From the NCBI GenBank assembly GCA_041394145.1, contig JAWKIW010000019.1, positions 45,551-109,550 on the forward strand: a stretch of 64,000 bases of DNA. Direction: 5' to 3'. The translations under genes were made by a program, and so were the position numbers. Shown here piece after piece: positions 43,775 to 53,056 of this stretch. Numbering within the stretch: position 1 is the stretch's first letter; each line of letters starts with the position of its first letter. This DNA comes from JAWKIW01 sp041394145. GTDB lineage: Bacteria; Actinomycetota; Acidimicrobiia; Acidimicrobiales; Acidimicrobilacustridaceae. The notes beneath the pieces were generated by a model that did not search any database, had not been told where the DNA came from, and worked only from the letters and a program-made list of their open reading frames with translations.

Positions 43775-44734
43775 TCATGGACGATCGGCCGGCGGCCCGT
43801 CCTGGTGTGGATCGAGGTGCAGGCGTCGGCGCAGCAGGTCGGCGAAGCCCTCGGGATCGTCCACGGTCACCGTCAGCCCCGGGTGCCGCACGAGCCCGAG
43901 GGGATCGAGCCCCGTCACCGGCTCGCGGAACTCGATGCACACGCCCGCCCGCGTCGTGGTGCCGAAGGTCAATCCGAGGTCGGCGAACGAGCCCCGGGCC
44001 CCGATGGCCTTGTACCAGTGGTAGCCGCGCGTGACGCACGTGCCCGTGACGTTGGTGAGCGGGGTCTCCACCGACCACGGCCCGAACCGCGCCACGAGGT
44101 GGTCGGCCGTCACCGTCACGAACGCGTGGCCCGGCGTCACGCCGGCGAGCGCCAGCAGGGGGCGGAAGCGGGGGTCGAACGCGAACTCGAACGTGACGGT
44201 GGCGACCTCGTCGGGGGCACCCGGCGCGTCGTGGCCACCGGCCGCGCCCTCCTCGATCGCCAGTCGCTCGAGTGACCCGGCCAGCCGTTGCGCCGTGGCC
44301 GGTTCGAAGGGCCCAACCGCGCGGTCTCGCACGAGCCCTTCGCCGTCGAGGAGGAACAGGTGGACCGTGCCACGGTCGTCGATCGCGAGCGGGTCGGTGA
44401 GGCGCCGGATGTCCCCGTAGACCGTGAGGGTGCGCCGGCACACCACCGGGTCACCGATGCCCCGCGCCATGCCGCCGTCGATGAGCGGACGCACGGGTGA
44501 CCAGCGGTCGGCGATGGCCGGCACCTCGTAGAAGCGGAGCCCGGCGTCTGCCGCCATCCGCTCCTCGAGCCAGGGCACCCACGAGTCGACGTCGCGCTGG
44601 TGCCGACGGTGGAAGGCGACGACCACGATGGCGCGGTCGCCGTCGAGGTCGCCGGGCAGCTCGTGCTCCTCGCCGAAGAGGTCGCGAGCCGGCACGCGGG
44701 GGAACGGGGACGGCGGCGGCGTGGACACGCCCAT
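43775..44734 (-). CDS. Two-part conserved hypothetical protein (thioredoxin-like N terminus)
   Basis: 319 residues. The first ~150 (ELPGDLDGDRAIVVVAFHRRHQRDVDSWVPWLEERM..FYEVPAIADRW) resemble a thioredoxin-fold or Atp10-like domain without a CxxC pair. The second part (TFEFAFDPRFRPLLALAGVTPGHAFVTVTADHLVARFGPW..YHWYKAIGARGSFADLGLTFGTT) reads as a beta-rich domain found in actinobacterial hypothetical proteins. I cannot give a function. Start ATG at 44734 with GGAGCG upstream. Divergent from the peptide-binding lipoprotein. Confidence 0.72.
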   Translation of the reverse strand: MGVSTPPPSPFPRVPARDLFGEEHELPGDLDGDRAIVVVAFHRRHQRDVDSWVPWLEERMAADAGLRFYEVPAIADRWSPVRPLIDGGMARGIGDPVVCRRTLTVYGDIRRLTDPLAIDDRGTVHLFLLDGEGLVRDRAVGPFEPATAQRLAGSLERLAIEEGAAGGHDAPGAPDEVATVTFEFAFDPRFRPLLALAGVTPGHAFVTVTADHLVARFGPWSVETPLTNVTGTCVTRGYHWYKAIGARGSFADLGLTFGTTTRAGVCIEFREPVTGLDPLGLVRHPGLTVTVDDPEGFADLLRRRLHLDPHQDGPPADRP

Positions 44735-44858
44735 CACAACGCTCCGCGGGTCTCGGCTATGCCCCCGGCAACCGAGGCGTGGACGTTCTCCCCTGGACGA
44801 TGCCCACCGGGTGGTGTGAGGGTGGTGCGGAGAACGCTCGGTGCAGGGGGAGGCCGCC

Positions 44859-46589
44859 ATGACGACCGGTTCGGACGACGCCAGGTGGGCCCGTCGCGCG
44901 GGCCCACGAGCCGGACGGGCACGCCGCGGCCCGGCCACGGTGGTGGTGCTGGCGTTGACCGCGCTGGTGCTCGCGTCGTGCAGCTCCGAGTCGACCTCGT
45001 CGAACGCCGCACCGCCGTCGGGCACCGAGCAGGCCGCCCGAGCCGACGTGACCCTGCCCGCCGACGGCCCGCCCAGGCGCGGCGGCAAGGTCGTGTACGG
45101 CATCGAGGCCGAGTCCGACGGCTGGAACCCGACCGAGAACCGCTGGGCCATCTCCGGCACGCAGATCGGCCTGGCGATCTACGACCCGCTGGCCGCCTAC
45201 GACGCCGACAGCAACGCCCAGCCGTACCTCGCCGAGTCGTTCACCCCGAACGCCGACTTCACGCAGTGGGCCATCAAGCTCCGACCGAACATCACCTTCC
45301 ACGACGGCACGCCCTTGACGGCCGACGCGGTCAAGCAGAACTTCGACCGCCACCTGAGCTCGGGCCTCACCAAGCCGGCGGTGGCCGACGTCGAGCGGGT
45401 GGAGGTCACCGACACGCTCACCGCCACGTTCGTCATGCGCACCCCGTGGGCCGCGTTCCCGGCGACGCTGACCGGAGAGATCGGCATGGTCGCGGCCCCG
45501 GCCATGCTGAACGACCCCGAGGGGGGGCGGGCGCCGATCGGGACCGGCCCGTTCGTGTTCGAGCGGTGGGTCCCCGACCAGAGCCTCACCGCCACCCGCA
45601 ACCCGAGCTACTGGCAGAAGGACTCGTCGGGCACCCAGCTGCCCTACCTCGACTCGGTCGAGTTCCGACCGATCCCCGACGCGCGTCGCGCTCCAAGCCG
45701 GCGACATCACGATGATGCACTCGAACAACCCACAGCAGATCGAGAACCTCCGCGAGGACGCGAAGGCGGGGAACCTCCAGCTCGTCGAGGACAACGGCGA
45801 GAGCGAAGAGGACTTCGTGATGCTGAACACCGCGTCGTCACCGTTCGACCAGCTGGTCGCCCGGCAGGCCGTGGCCCACGCCACCGACCGCGACCAGTTC
45901 AACGCCGTGATCGGGCTCAACGTCCTCGAGCCCGCCGACAACGTGTTCACGGTGCGGTCGAAGTACTACCAGCAGACGCCGTTCCCGGGCTTCGACCTGG
46001 CCACCGCGACCCGGCTCACCCAGCAGTACGAGCAGCAGACGGGCCAGCCGCTCAGCTTCACGCTCACCGACTGCGGCACGTCGGCGCTGAACATCAGCGA
46101 GACGAGCCTGCTCAAGCAGCAGTACGAGGCGGCCGGCATGCAGGTCGCCGTGCGCACCGAGGAGCAGTCCACGTGCATCCTCGACGTCGTCACGGGCAAC
46201 TACCAGGCCGTCATCTGGCGCCAGTTCGGCTCGCCCGATCCCGACTTCGACCGCGGTGGTGGGCGTCCGACAGCGCCCAACCGGTCGGTCAGGTCTCGCT
46301 GAACATGGCTCGGCTGCGGGACCCGGAGCTGGATGCCGCACTGGCCAAGGGCCGCAGCACCACCGACGAGGCGACCCGCAAGGAGGCCTACGCCACGGTC
46401 CAGCAGCGCTTCGCCGAGGACCTCGCCTACATCTGGCTCGATCACTCGCTGTGGGTCGTCGCCGCGTCGAACAAGGTCCGCGGCATCACCAACGGCCCGC
46501 TCCCCGACGGTGCGCCGTCCCTGCCGCTCGGCGGTCCGGGTGGGTTCGGCGGCGTGACCCGGATGACCCAGACCTGGCTGACCTCCTGA
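44859..46589 (+). CDS. ABC transporter substrate-binding lipoprotein (family 5, peptide/nickel), two frameshifts
   Basis: About 576 residues. Lipoprotein signal with lipobox LVLASC; then the SBP_bac_5 fold: GKVVYGIEAESDGWNPTENRW, LAESFTPNADFTQWAIKLRPNITFHDGTPLTADAVKQNFDRH, PIGTGPFVFERWVPDQSLTATRNPSYW. The frame changes near 45690 (then MMHSNNPQQIENLRED) and back near 46255 (RWWASDSAQPVGQVSLNMARLRD), two compensating one-base indels. GGGGGAGGCCGCC precedes the ATG. No permease or ATPase genes are adjacent, so it is an orphan binding protein in this window. Confidence 0.85.
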   Translation: MTTGSDDARWARRAGPRAGRARRGPATVVVLALTALVLASCSSESTSSNAAPPSGTEQAARADVTLPADGPPRRGGKVVYGIEAESDGWNPTENRWAISGTQIGLAIYDPLAAYDADSNAQPYLAESFTPNADFTQWAIKLRPNITFHDGTPLTADAVKQNFDRHLSSGLTKPAVADVERVEVTDTLTATFVMRTPWAAFPATLTGEIGMVAAPAMLNDPEGGRAPIGTGPFVFERWVPDQSLTATRNPSYWQKDSSGTQLPYLDSVEFRPIPDARRAPSRRHHDDALEQPTADREPPRGREGGEPPARRGQRRERRGLRDAEHRVVTVRPAGRPAGRGPRHRPRPVQRRDRAQRPRARRQRVHGAVEVLPADAVPGLRPGHRDPAHPAVRAADGPAAQLHAHRLRHVGAEHQRDEPAQAAVRGGRHAGRRAHRGAVHVHPRRRHGQLPGRHLAPVRLARSRLRPRWWASDSAQPVGQVSLNMARLRDPELDAALAKGRSTTDEATRKEAYATVQQRFAEDLAYIWLDHSLWVVAASNKVRGITNGPLPDGAPSLPLGGPGGFGGVTRMTQTWLTS

Positions 46590-46667
46590 GCCGACCGGGC
46601 GTCGGGGCGATCAGCGGCGACTGTGCAACCGCCGATCCCCGGTGGCCTCCAGCCCGGCAGATTGTTC

Positions 46668-46691
46668 CCTGCAACGATCATTGTTGCCAGG
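46668..46691. promoter_or_regulatory. Imperfect palindrome CCTGCAAC-N7-GTTGCCAGG, candidate MarR operator
   Basis: Arms match except for one extra base; a TATACG -10-like hexamer follows at 46692. It lies 70-95 bp before the MarR gene. Confidence 0.5.
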
Positions 46692-46761
46692 TATACGTGT
46701 CGGGAGCGCTCCTGCAGGGGAGCCGACACGGGCGTTCCCGGCCCGCCCGGGAGGAGCAGGC

Positions 46762-47230
46762 GTGACCGAGCCGCGTGAGCCACGGATCGACCGACTGGGC
46801 CGAGACGCCCATCTCCACCGTCGTGCCGCCAACCGGTTCACCGACGACGTCGACCGGCTGTGCCGGGCCGAGGGGCTCTCGCACCCGCAGTACACGGCGC
46901 TGTGGGTGCTGTGCCTGGCCGACGCTTCCGACGGGCCGCCCATGGGCGCCCTCGTCGACGGGTTGTTGCACCGCAAGGCCGACGCCACCCGGCTGGTGGA
47001 CCGGCTGCTCGAGCAGGGCTACGTGCGCCGGGCCCCTGCCCCCGAGGACCGTCGGCGCGCTGGTGGCGCCCACGCCCGCCGGCCGGAAGGTGTTCGAGCG
47101 GCTCACCACCGAGATCAAGGCCTCCACCGGGCGCCAGCGGCTGCCCTCGACGCCGACGAGCTCGAGCAGCCTCGTCCGCCTGCTGAACACGGCCCTGTGG
47201 TCGGAGGGCACCGCCGGCACGCCCACCTGA
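46762..47230 (+). CDS. MarR family regulator, frameshifted
   Basis: About 155 residues when repaired. Starts VTEPREPRIDRLGRDAHLHRRAANRF with GGGAGGAGCAGGC before the GTG. Winged helix: LSHPQYTALWVLCLAD, LVDGLLHRKADATRLVDRLLEQGYVRRAPAPEDRR. The frame then shifts (about 47060) to ALVAPTPAGRKVFERLTTEI, and again twice near 47135-47160 before LVRLLNTALWSEG. It probably controls the FAH and extradiol-type genes downstream, and binds the palindrome upstream. Confidence 0.78.
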
Positions 47231-47348
47231 CCGCTGACCACTCGCCCCGAACGCCGACCGCCCACTCGTCCCGAGCACCGACCTCCGACCTCCGACCGAC
47301 CACCCACGCCTCGGCCACCGTCGGCCGAACCGACCCGACTGGAGCCCC

Positions 47349-48193
47349 ATGTTCCGCCTCGTCACCATCGAGGGCCGTGCCGCCCTCGAGCACGACGGCC
47401 ACTGGCACGACCGTGCTCGCCGGCGACGACGCCCTGGCCGACCCGCTCACCGCGGTGGCCCGCCACCGCGAGCTGCACGACCTCCAGGCGGCCTGCGCCA
47501 CCGCCGAACCGAGCGGCACCATGGCCGACGCCACCCTCGGGCCCCCCGTGCCGTTCCCCCCGCAGGTGTTCGGCATCGGCTTGAACTACCGGGACCACGC
47601 CGAGGAGAGCGGCATGGAGCTGCCCCCGGCGCCCCTCACGTTCACCAAGTTCCTGAGCTGCATCGCCGGACCCACCGCCGACGTCCCGCTGTCGGGCGCC
47701 ATGGTCGACTGGGAGGCCGAGGTCGTCGTCGTCATCGGCACCACCGCCACCCGGGTCCCCGAGGCCGAGGCCTGGTCCGTCGTCGCCGGCCTCACGCTCG
47801 GGCAGGACGTGTCGGACCGCGCCGTGCAGTTCACCGGCAGCCCGCCGCAGTTCTGCCTTGGCAAGAGCTTCGCCTTCGGACCGACCGGCCCGGCCGTCGT
47901 GTCCGTCGACGTTCGACGACCCCGACGACATCGCCCTGTGGTGCGACGTGGCCGGCGAGCGGGTCCAGACCTCGCGCACGAGCGAGCTGATCTTCGGCAT
48001 CCCGACGCTGGTGTCCTACCTCTCGTCGATCTGCACGCTGCACCCCGGCGATCTGGTCTTCACCGGGACCCCCGCCGGCGTCGGCATGTCCCGCGGCCGG
48101 TTCCTGGCCGAGGGCGACGTGATCGACACCGGCGCCGACACCATCGGCTCGCTGCGCAACCGCTGCGTGGCCGGACGAGGAGCGACGCTGTGA
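47349..48193 (+). CDS. Fumarylacetoacetate hydrolase (FAH) family protein, frameshifted
   Basis: About 280 residues when repaired. MFRLVTIEGRAALEHDGHW, frame change near 47405, then FGIGLNYRDHAEESGMELPPAPLTFTKFLSCI (the family N-Y-x-D-H-x2-E motif), DWEAEVVVVIG (metal-binding Glu), GLTLGQDVSDR, KSFAFGPTGP; a second change near 47915, then VQTSRTSELIFGIPTLVSYLSSICTLHPGDLVFTGTPAGVG. All catalytic acidic ligands are present. In aromatic meta-cleavage pathways such enzymes hydrate or decarboxylate ring-fission products. The stop overlaps the next gene (GTGA). Confidence 0.85.
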
Positions 48194-49117
48194 GCCTCCA
48201 CCGCCTCCTGGGCTTTCGCACCGCGGTGCTCGACCCCGACGGGCTCGACGCCTACTACCACGAGCTCGGGCTCGTCGGCGACGGCACCACGGGCTACCGG
48301 GGCACCGACGGCGGGCCGCCGTCACCGTCACCGACGGTCCTTCCGACGCCTCCTCGACGTCGAGCTCGGATGCGCCGACGACGCCGATCTGGCCGCCATC
48401 CGCGCCGGCTGGAGGCGCAGGGCGCGCGGCGCCGACGGCGACGCCGTCTCGGTCGTCGACCCCGCCAGCCACGTCCGCATCCTGGTCCGCGTCGCCGCCC
48501 CCGAGGCACCGCCGTCGACCGCGGCAGGCCAGGTCATCCCCAACGCCCCGGGTGCGGTGGTGCGCGCGACCTTGAGCGGGCGCCGGGGGCGCTGGGCTCA
48601 CCGCCCGGCCCCGCCGCCTCGGCCACCTGGTGATCGGCAGCCCCGACATCGCCGCCACCTGCGACCTCCTGGTCGACGGCGTCGGTTGTCAGGTGAGCGA
48701 CGAGGTCCCCGGCATCATCGGGTTCCTGCGCTGCTCCACCGACCACCACAACATCGGGCTGGTCGACGCCCGGTGCCGCTGCTGCAGCACTACTCGTGGG
48801 AGTGCGACGACGTCGATCACCTCGGGCACACCGCCGGTGCGCTCTACCGCCGCGACCCGTCCCGCCACGCCTGGGGCTTCGGTCGCCACTTCGCCGGCTC
48901 CAACTTCTACTGGTACCTGCGGGACCCGGCCGGTGCCTTCCTGGAGCTGTACGCCGACCTCGACCGCATCGACGACCAGCAGGCGTGGCTCGCCAACACC
49001 GAGCCGCTCGACCTCGAGCACATCGCCAACGCCTGGGGGCCGAACCTGCCCACCGAGTTCGTGGTGCCCGAGGACCTGCCCGCGCTCCAGGCCGCCTGGG
49101 CCGCCGTCGACGCCTGA
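48190..49117 (+). CDS. Extradiol dioxygenase-like VOC protein, multiple frameshifts
   Basis: About 305 residues expected, two VOC modules. GTG start overlapping the FAH stop: VSLHRLLGFRTAVLDPDGLDAYYHELG. Coding then passes between frames (near 48310, 48600 and 48770): HLVIGSPDIAATCDLLVDGVGCQVSDEVPGIIGFLRCSTDHHNIGLV, then HYSWECDDVDHLG and AWGFGRHFAGSNFYWYLRDPAGAFLELYADLD, a sequence typical of type I extradiol ring-cleavage dioxygenases (2,3-dihydroxybiphenyl 1,2-dioxygenase group) with His and Glu iron ligands. With MarR and FAH it forms a meta-cleavage-like operon. At least three indels make the residue numbering unreliable. Confidence 0.75.
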
Positions 49118-49185
49118 TCCCGAGCGCCACCGCATCGCCGCACCGGCGCACCGCCGCACCGCCGCACCGGCAGCGGCCGTCGACG

Positions 49186-50424
49186 TCAGCCCGGCTCGTG
49201 GTGGATGGTGCCGCCCTTCATCACGAACGGCACCCGGGAGAAGGTCGTGATGTCGCCGAGCGGGTCACCGGCGACGCCGATGATGTCGGCCAGCATCCCG
49301 GGGGCGATGCGACCCAGGTCGGCGGCGTCGATCAGCTCGGCGCTGACCGTCGTGGCCGCCCGGATCGCCTGCAGCGGCGTCATCCCCCGCTTGACGAGGA
49401 CGGCCAGCTCCTCGGCGTTGCGGCCGTGCCAGATGGCGGGGGCATCGGTGCCGAGGGCGATCTTGACGCCGGCCTCGATCGCCCGCGAGAGCGACTGCTT
49501 GGCCCTCGGGAAGATGTCGGCGGCCTTGGCCTGCAGGGCCTCGGGCTGGTTGGAGATGTCCCAGCTCTCGGTGAGGGCGTTGGTCGACACGAGGAAGGTC
49601 CCGGTGTCGACCATCCGCTGGATGGTGTCGTCGGAGATCATGAACCCGTGCTCGATGCAGTCGATGCCGGCGTCGATCGCCGCGTTCACGGCCGTGTCGC
49701 CGTGGCAGTGCGTGGCGACCTTGAGGCCCCGTCGGTGCGCCTCGTCGGCGATCACCGCGAGCTCCTCGGTCGAGTACTGCTGTGCGCCCGGCGGTCCGGT
49801 GGGGGTCATGACCCCGCCGGAGGCCACGCACTTGATCAGCTTGGCGCCGTGCTTGATCTGGTAGCGCACGGCCCGGCGGATCTCGTCGATCCCGTCGGCG
49901 ATGCCCTCCTCGACCGACAGCGGCATGATGTGGGGCGCCAGTCCGCTCTGGGCGCTCGGGTCGAGGTGCCCGCCGGTCGGGCAGATGGCGTGGCCGGCCG
50001 GGATCACCCGAGGCCCGTCCACCCACCCGGCCCTCGATGGCGTCGGCCAGGGCGACGTCGAGCAGGTAGCCGTCGGTCTTGACGAACAACCCGAGGTTGC
50101 GCACGGTCGTGAACCCGGCTCGCAGCGTGCGCCGGCCGTTGGCCACGGCCCGCAGCGTCATGGTCACCGGGTCGAGCCGCACGGGGTCGGAGAACCCCGC
50201 TCCGGGACCGCCGAGGACGAGGTCGACCTCCATGTCCATGAGCGGGCACGAGGGTCAGCCGGGCAGGCTGACGACGCGGTCGGCGTCGCCGGTCCGTCGC
50301 TCGTCGTCGAGATCGAGGTGATGCGGTCGTCCTCGACGTGCACGTAGGCATCGTCGACGACCTCGCCGGTGTCGACGTCGAGGACGCCCTTGGCGTGCAG
50401 GACGAGGTGGGTGGGGCTGGGCAT
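49186..50424 (-). CDS. Amidohydrolase, prolidase/imidazolonepropionase-like, frameshifted
   Basis: About 410 residues when repaired. ATG at 50424: MPSPTHLVLHAKGVLDVDTGEVVDDAYVHVEDDRI; frame changes near 50330, 50255 and 50020; then TLRAGFTTVRNLG, PRVIPAGHAICPTGGHLDP, IKCVASGGVMTPTG (carboxylated-Lys region), ATHCHGDTAVNAAIDAGIDCIEHG, ALGTDAP. Metal ligands after the N terminus are intact. The usual DMHxH motif reads MDMEVDL in this frame, so the first two histidines seem missing; an indel at that very spot is an alternative. Resembles Xaa-Pro dipeptidase-type amidohydrolases. Follows an SDR gene on the same strand. Confidence 0.8.
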
Positions 50425-51253
50425 GTCGTCGGTTCCTCTTGCGGCCGCCGACGTGGCGGCGATGACGTCCTAGCCGTCCTCGGCCCGACGACGCCACGAC
50501 GTCTCCCACGGCGATGGGTGGCGGGCCGGCGGTGGTGCCGCCGTCGACCGGCAGCAGCGTGCCGGTGACCTGTGCCGATCGCTCGCTGGCCAGGTAGACG
50601 GCGGCGTTGGCCACGTCCCGGGTGCTCCCGAGGCGTTGCAGGGGTTGGATCCTGGCCACGATGGACTCGGTGTCGAAGGCGGCGTTGATGCTCGTCGCGA
50701 TGTTGGCCGGGGCGATGACGTTGACGCGGATGCCGAGCTCGGCGAGCTCGATGGCGGCGCAGCGGCTGAAGTGGATCACGGCGGCCTTGGCGGCACGGTA
50801 GGTGGCGAACCCCACGCCCGGGCTGATGCCGGCGATGGAGGTGACGCTGATGATCGACCCGCCGGGCCCCATCCGCCGTGCCGCCTGCTGCGTGCCGGCC
50901 ATGACCCCGAAGAGGTCCACCGCCATCACCCGGTCGAAGTCGCGCAGGTCGTCGCGCATGAACCGACGGGGCGACGAGGCGATCCCGGCGTTGTTGACCA
51001 TGACGTCCAGCGAGCCGAAGTGCGAGACCGCCAGCTCGACCGCGGCCTGCAGGCTCTGGGCGTCGGAGACGTCGGTGTGGCCGAAGACGGCGGCGTCCCC
51101 CAGGTCGGTGACGGCCTGGGCGCCGGCGTCGTCGTCGAGGTCGGCGATCACGACGCGGGCGCCCTCCTCGACGAACAGCTCGGCGATGCCGCGGCCGATG
51201 CCGTTCGCCCCACCGGTGATGACCGCCACCTTCCCGTCGAGCTCGTCACCCAT
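50255..51253 (-). CDS. SDR family oxidoreductase, 3' end uncertain
   Basis: Classical SDR: MGDELDGKVAVITGGANGIGRGIAELF, NNAGIASSP, SVTSIAG, YRAAK, and VTGTLLPVDGGT near residue 240. Starts at ATG 51253 with AGAGGAG upstream. The frame runs ~75 codons beyond the family end in Arg/His-rich sequence overlapping the amidohydrolase start. A shifted TAG at 50470-50472 would give a normal 260-residue protein, so an indel near 50490 is likely. Confidence 0.82.
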   Translation of the reverse strand: MGDELDGKVAVITGGANGIGRGIAELFVEEGARVVIADLDDDAGAQAVTDLGDAAVFGHTDVSDAQSLQAAVELAVSHFGSLDVMVNNAGIASSPRRFMRDDLRDFDRVMAVDLFGVMAGTQQAARRMGPGGSIISVTSIAGISPGVGFATYRAAKAAVIHFSRCAAIELAELGIRVNVIAPANIATSINAAFDTESIVARIQPLQRLGSTRDVANAAVYLASERSAQVTGTLLPVDGGTTAGPPPIAVGDVVASSGRGRLGRHRRHVGGRKRNRRHAQPHPPRPARQGRPRRRHRRGRRRCLRARRGRPHHLDLDDERRTGDADRVVSLPG

Positions 51254-51283
51254 CGTCACTCCTCTGGCTCGTGGCTCGTCCCG

Positions 51284-51619
51284 TCAGGGACGAGGCTCGC
51301 GTGTGCGGTCGATCCGAGCGGCACCGGTGTCGACGGGCAGGGGCTGCCGCCAGACCTCCACGGCGTAGGACACGAGGGCCAGCGAGTGGAGCAGCTGCAG
51401 GAGCCGGGTGGCGTCCTCGGGCAGGTCGTCGAGGTCGAAGCGGTCGCAGTGCCGGATGGCGTCCTCCGCCCGGGGGAAGCAGGCGTCGTAGAACGCCTCC
51501 ATCTCCTCCATCGTCGTCGACTGCCGTTGCGCCCACCGCTGCGGCTCGGTCGCCAGGCACCAGGTCTCGGCGAAGCGCTCGAGATCCTCGAACCCGGCCG
51601 GGAGCAGCGGTGCGGTCAT
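51284..51619 (-). CDS. Small acidic protein coupled to the Rieske oxygenase, function unknown
   Basis: 111 residues, MTAPLLPAGFEDLERFAETWCLATEPQRWAQRQSTTMEEMEAFYDACFPRAEDAIRHCDRF. Predominantly helical, with LPEDATRLLQLLHSLALVSYAVEVWRQP. No known motif. Its ATG overlaps the Rieske stop codon (ATGA), so both are made together. Similar small ORFs after Rieske alpha subunits exist in actinobacteria (general impression). It is too short and of the wrong fold for the usual NTF2-like beta subunit. Confidence 0.72.
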   Translation of the reverse strand: MTAPLLPAGFEDLERFAETWCLATEPQRWAQRQSTTMEEMEAFYDACFPRAEDAIRHCDRFDLDDLPEDATRLLQLLHSLALVSYAVEVWRQPLPVDTGAARIDRTREPRP

Positions 51620-52881
51620 CGCCCCACCTCCGCCTGCGCCCTCCGGTGGTCCTCGACCCAGTCGGCCACGGTCTTGTGGAAGTGCCGCACGAGGATCTCC
51701 TGGTCGTTCAGCGGGAAGTCGTCGAAGGCGCGCGACTCGAGCCCCAGCTGCGTGCCGTCGAGCGTGCCGGCGTCCTGGAGCGCGTACTCCTTCACGGTGA
51801 CCGCGGCGTACTCCCGGGCGAGCCGCTCGCGCGCCGTCGTCGCCGGCGTGAACCACAGGTCGGCCTCGAACACGTGGGTGTTGTGCGAGGTGGGCCAGAA
51901 CCGGTAGCTCAGGTACCAGTTGCGCTCGTACACGAGGATCTCGAGGTTCGGGAAGACCTGGAAGTTGTCGATGCCCCAGCGCTCGACGCCACCCGGGTTC
52001 ACCCCGGGGAGATCGTTGCCGAGCGCCGGCGCATCCCACGGCCCGGTGTTGCCGCTGCGGAACAGCGGCTCGCTCGGGTACAGCAGGTCGGTCGGCCACG
52101 TCTGCTTGTAGGTGCCGCTCGTGCTCACGACGCGGTGGGGTCCGTCGAGCTGGTAGTGCGCGCCGTGGAACTCGGCCTCGGGGTTGCGGTGCACGGGTCC
52201 GAGCTGGTGGGTGTGCAGCGGAGGCACGTGGTAGTACTCCTGGAAGGCGTCGATGAACACCTTCCAGTTGCTGTGGTTCTCCGCCCGGAACGAGTAGCGC
52301 TCGGTCATCTGGTCGAACGGGTAGCCCTCCAGCGCGCCGACCATCGGCCCCAGGTACTCGCGCAGCGACTGGGGCGGCTCGTCGGCGAGGTTGACGAAGA
52401 TGAACCCGGCCCAGACCTCGCAGTGCACCTCGGCCAGGCCGAGCTGCGCCCGATCGAGGTCGAAGAACTCGTCGGGCTGGTGGACGTAGGTGCAGCCCCC
52501 GTCGAGCCCGAAGCGCCACCCGTGGTACTTGCAGGCGAGCTGGCGGGCGACGCCGGCGGCGTCCTCGCGGGGCGAGTCGGCCCACACGAGCTTGTTGCCC
52601 CGGTGGCGGCACACGTTGTGGAAGGCCCGCACCTCCCCGTCCATGTCCCGTGTCACCAGCAGCGACGTGCGCCCCGCCACCAGGTCCTTGGTGAACCAGC
52701 TCCCCTTGCGGGGGAGGTCGTCGATGCGACCGACGTTCAACCAGGCACGCCGGAAGATGGCGTCTCGCTCGAGCTCGAAGAAGGCCGGCGACACCGAGTC
52801 CTCGAAGGCGACGTTGCCGGTGCCCAGCTCGGGGTAGTGCTGGGTCCAGGTGCCTTCCGGCGGTCTCGCGAAGGTGGTCAC
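51616..52881 (-). CDS. Aromatic-ring-hydroxylating Rieske oxygenase, alpha subunit
   Basis: 421 residues. Rieske ligands C91-x-H93 (CRHRGNKLVW) and C117-x2-H120 (CKYHGWRFG). Catalytic iron site NWKVFIDAFQEYYHVPPLHTHQLG supplies the Asp and two His. The C-terminal part has the substrate-pocket sheet (VFPNLEILVYERNWYLSYRFWP). The GTG at 52881 has GGAGAGGGAC upstream. Length and motifs match single-component alpha subunits (phenylpropionate/carnitine-like). The promoter shares an operator with the TauD-like gene and its TetR. Confidence 0.9.
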   Translation of the reverse strand: MTTFARPPEGTWTQHYPELGTGNVAFEDSVSPAFFELERDAIFRRAWLNVGRIDDLPRKGSWFTKDLVAGRTSLLVTRDMDGEVRAFHNVCRHRGNKLVWADSPREDAAGVARQLACKYHGWRFGLDGGCTYVHQPDEFFDLDRAQLGLAEVHCEVWAGFIFVNLADEPPQSLREYLGPMVGALEGYPFDQMTERYSFRAENHSNWKVFIDAFQEYYHVPPLHTHQLGPVHRNPEAEFHGAHYQLDGPHRVVSTSGTYKQTWPTDLLYPSEPLFRSGNTGPWDAPALGNDLPGVNPGGVERWGIDNFQVFPNLEILVYERNWYLSYRFWPTSHNTHVFEADLWFTPATTARERLAREYAAVTVKEYALQDAGTLDGTQLGLESRAFDDFPLNDQEILVRHFHKTVADWVEDHRRAQAEVGR

Positions 52882-52977
52882 GTCCCTCTCCAGGTTCGAC
52901 GTTCGCCGACGGCGCCGCTCGGCCCTGCCGACGCCCCGACGGCCTCGCAGCGCCCGGTCGACAGGTGGTCGCCGCTG

Positions 52978-52992
52978 TTCATCGATCGATTA
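52978..52992. promoter_or_regulatory. TetR-type operator TTCATCGATCGATTA upstream of the Rieske operon
   Basis: Matches the site at 53773-53787 at 11 of 15 positions (TTxATCxxTCGATTx); about 100 bp before the Rieske start. Confidence 0.6.
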
Positions 52993-53056
52993 GACCACGG
53001 GCGGCCCCCGGGGGACAACGATCGCACGGGTGGCACCGTCGCCGGCCGGACGGTCA

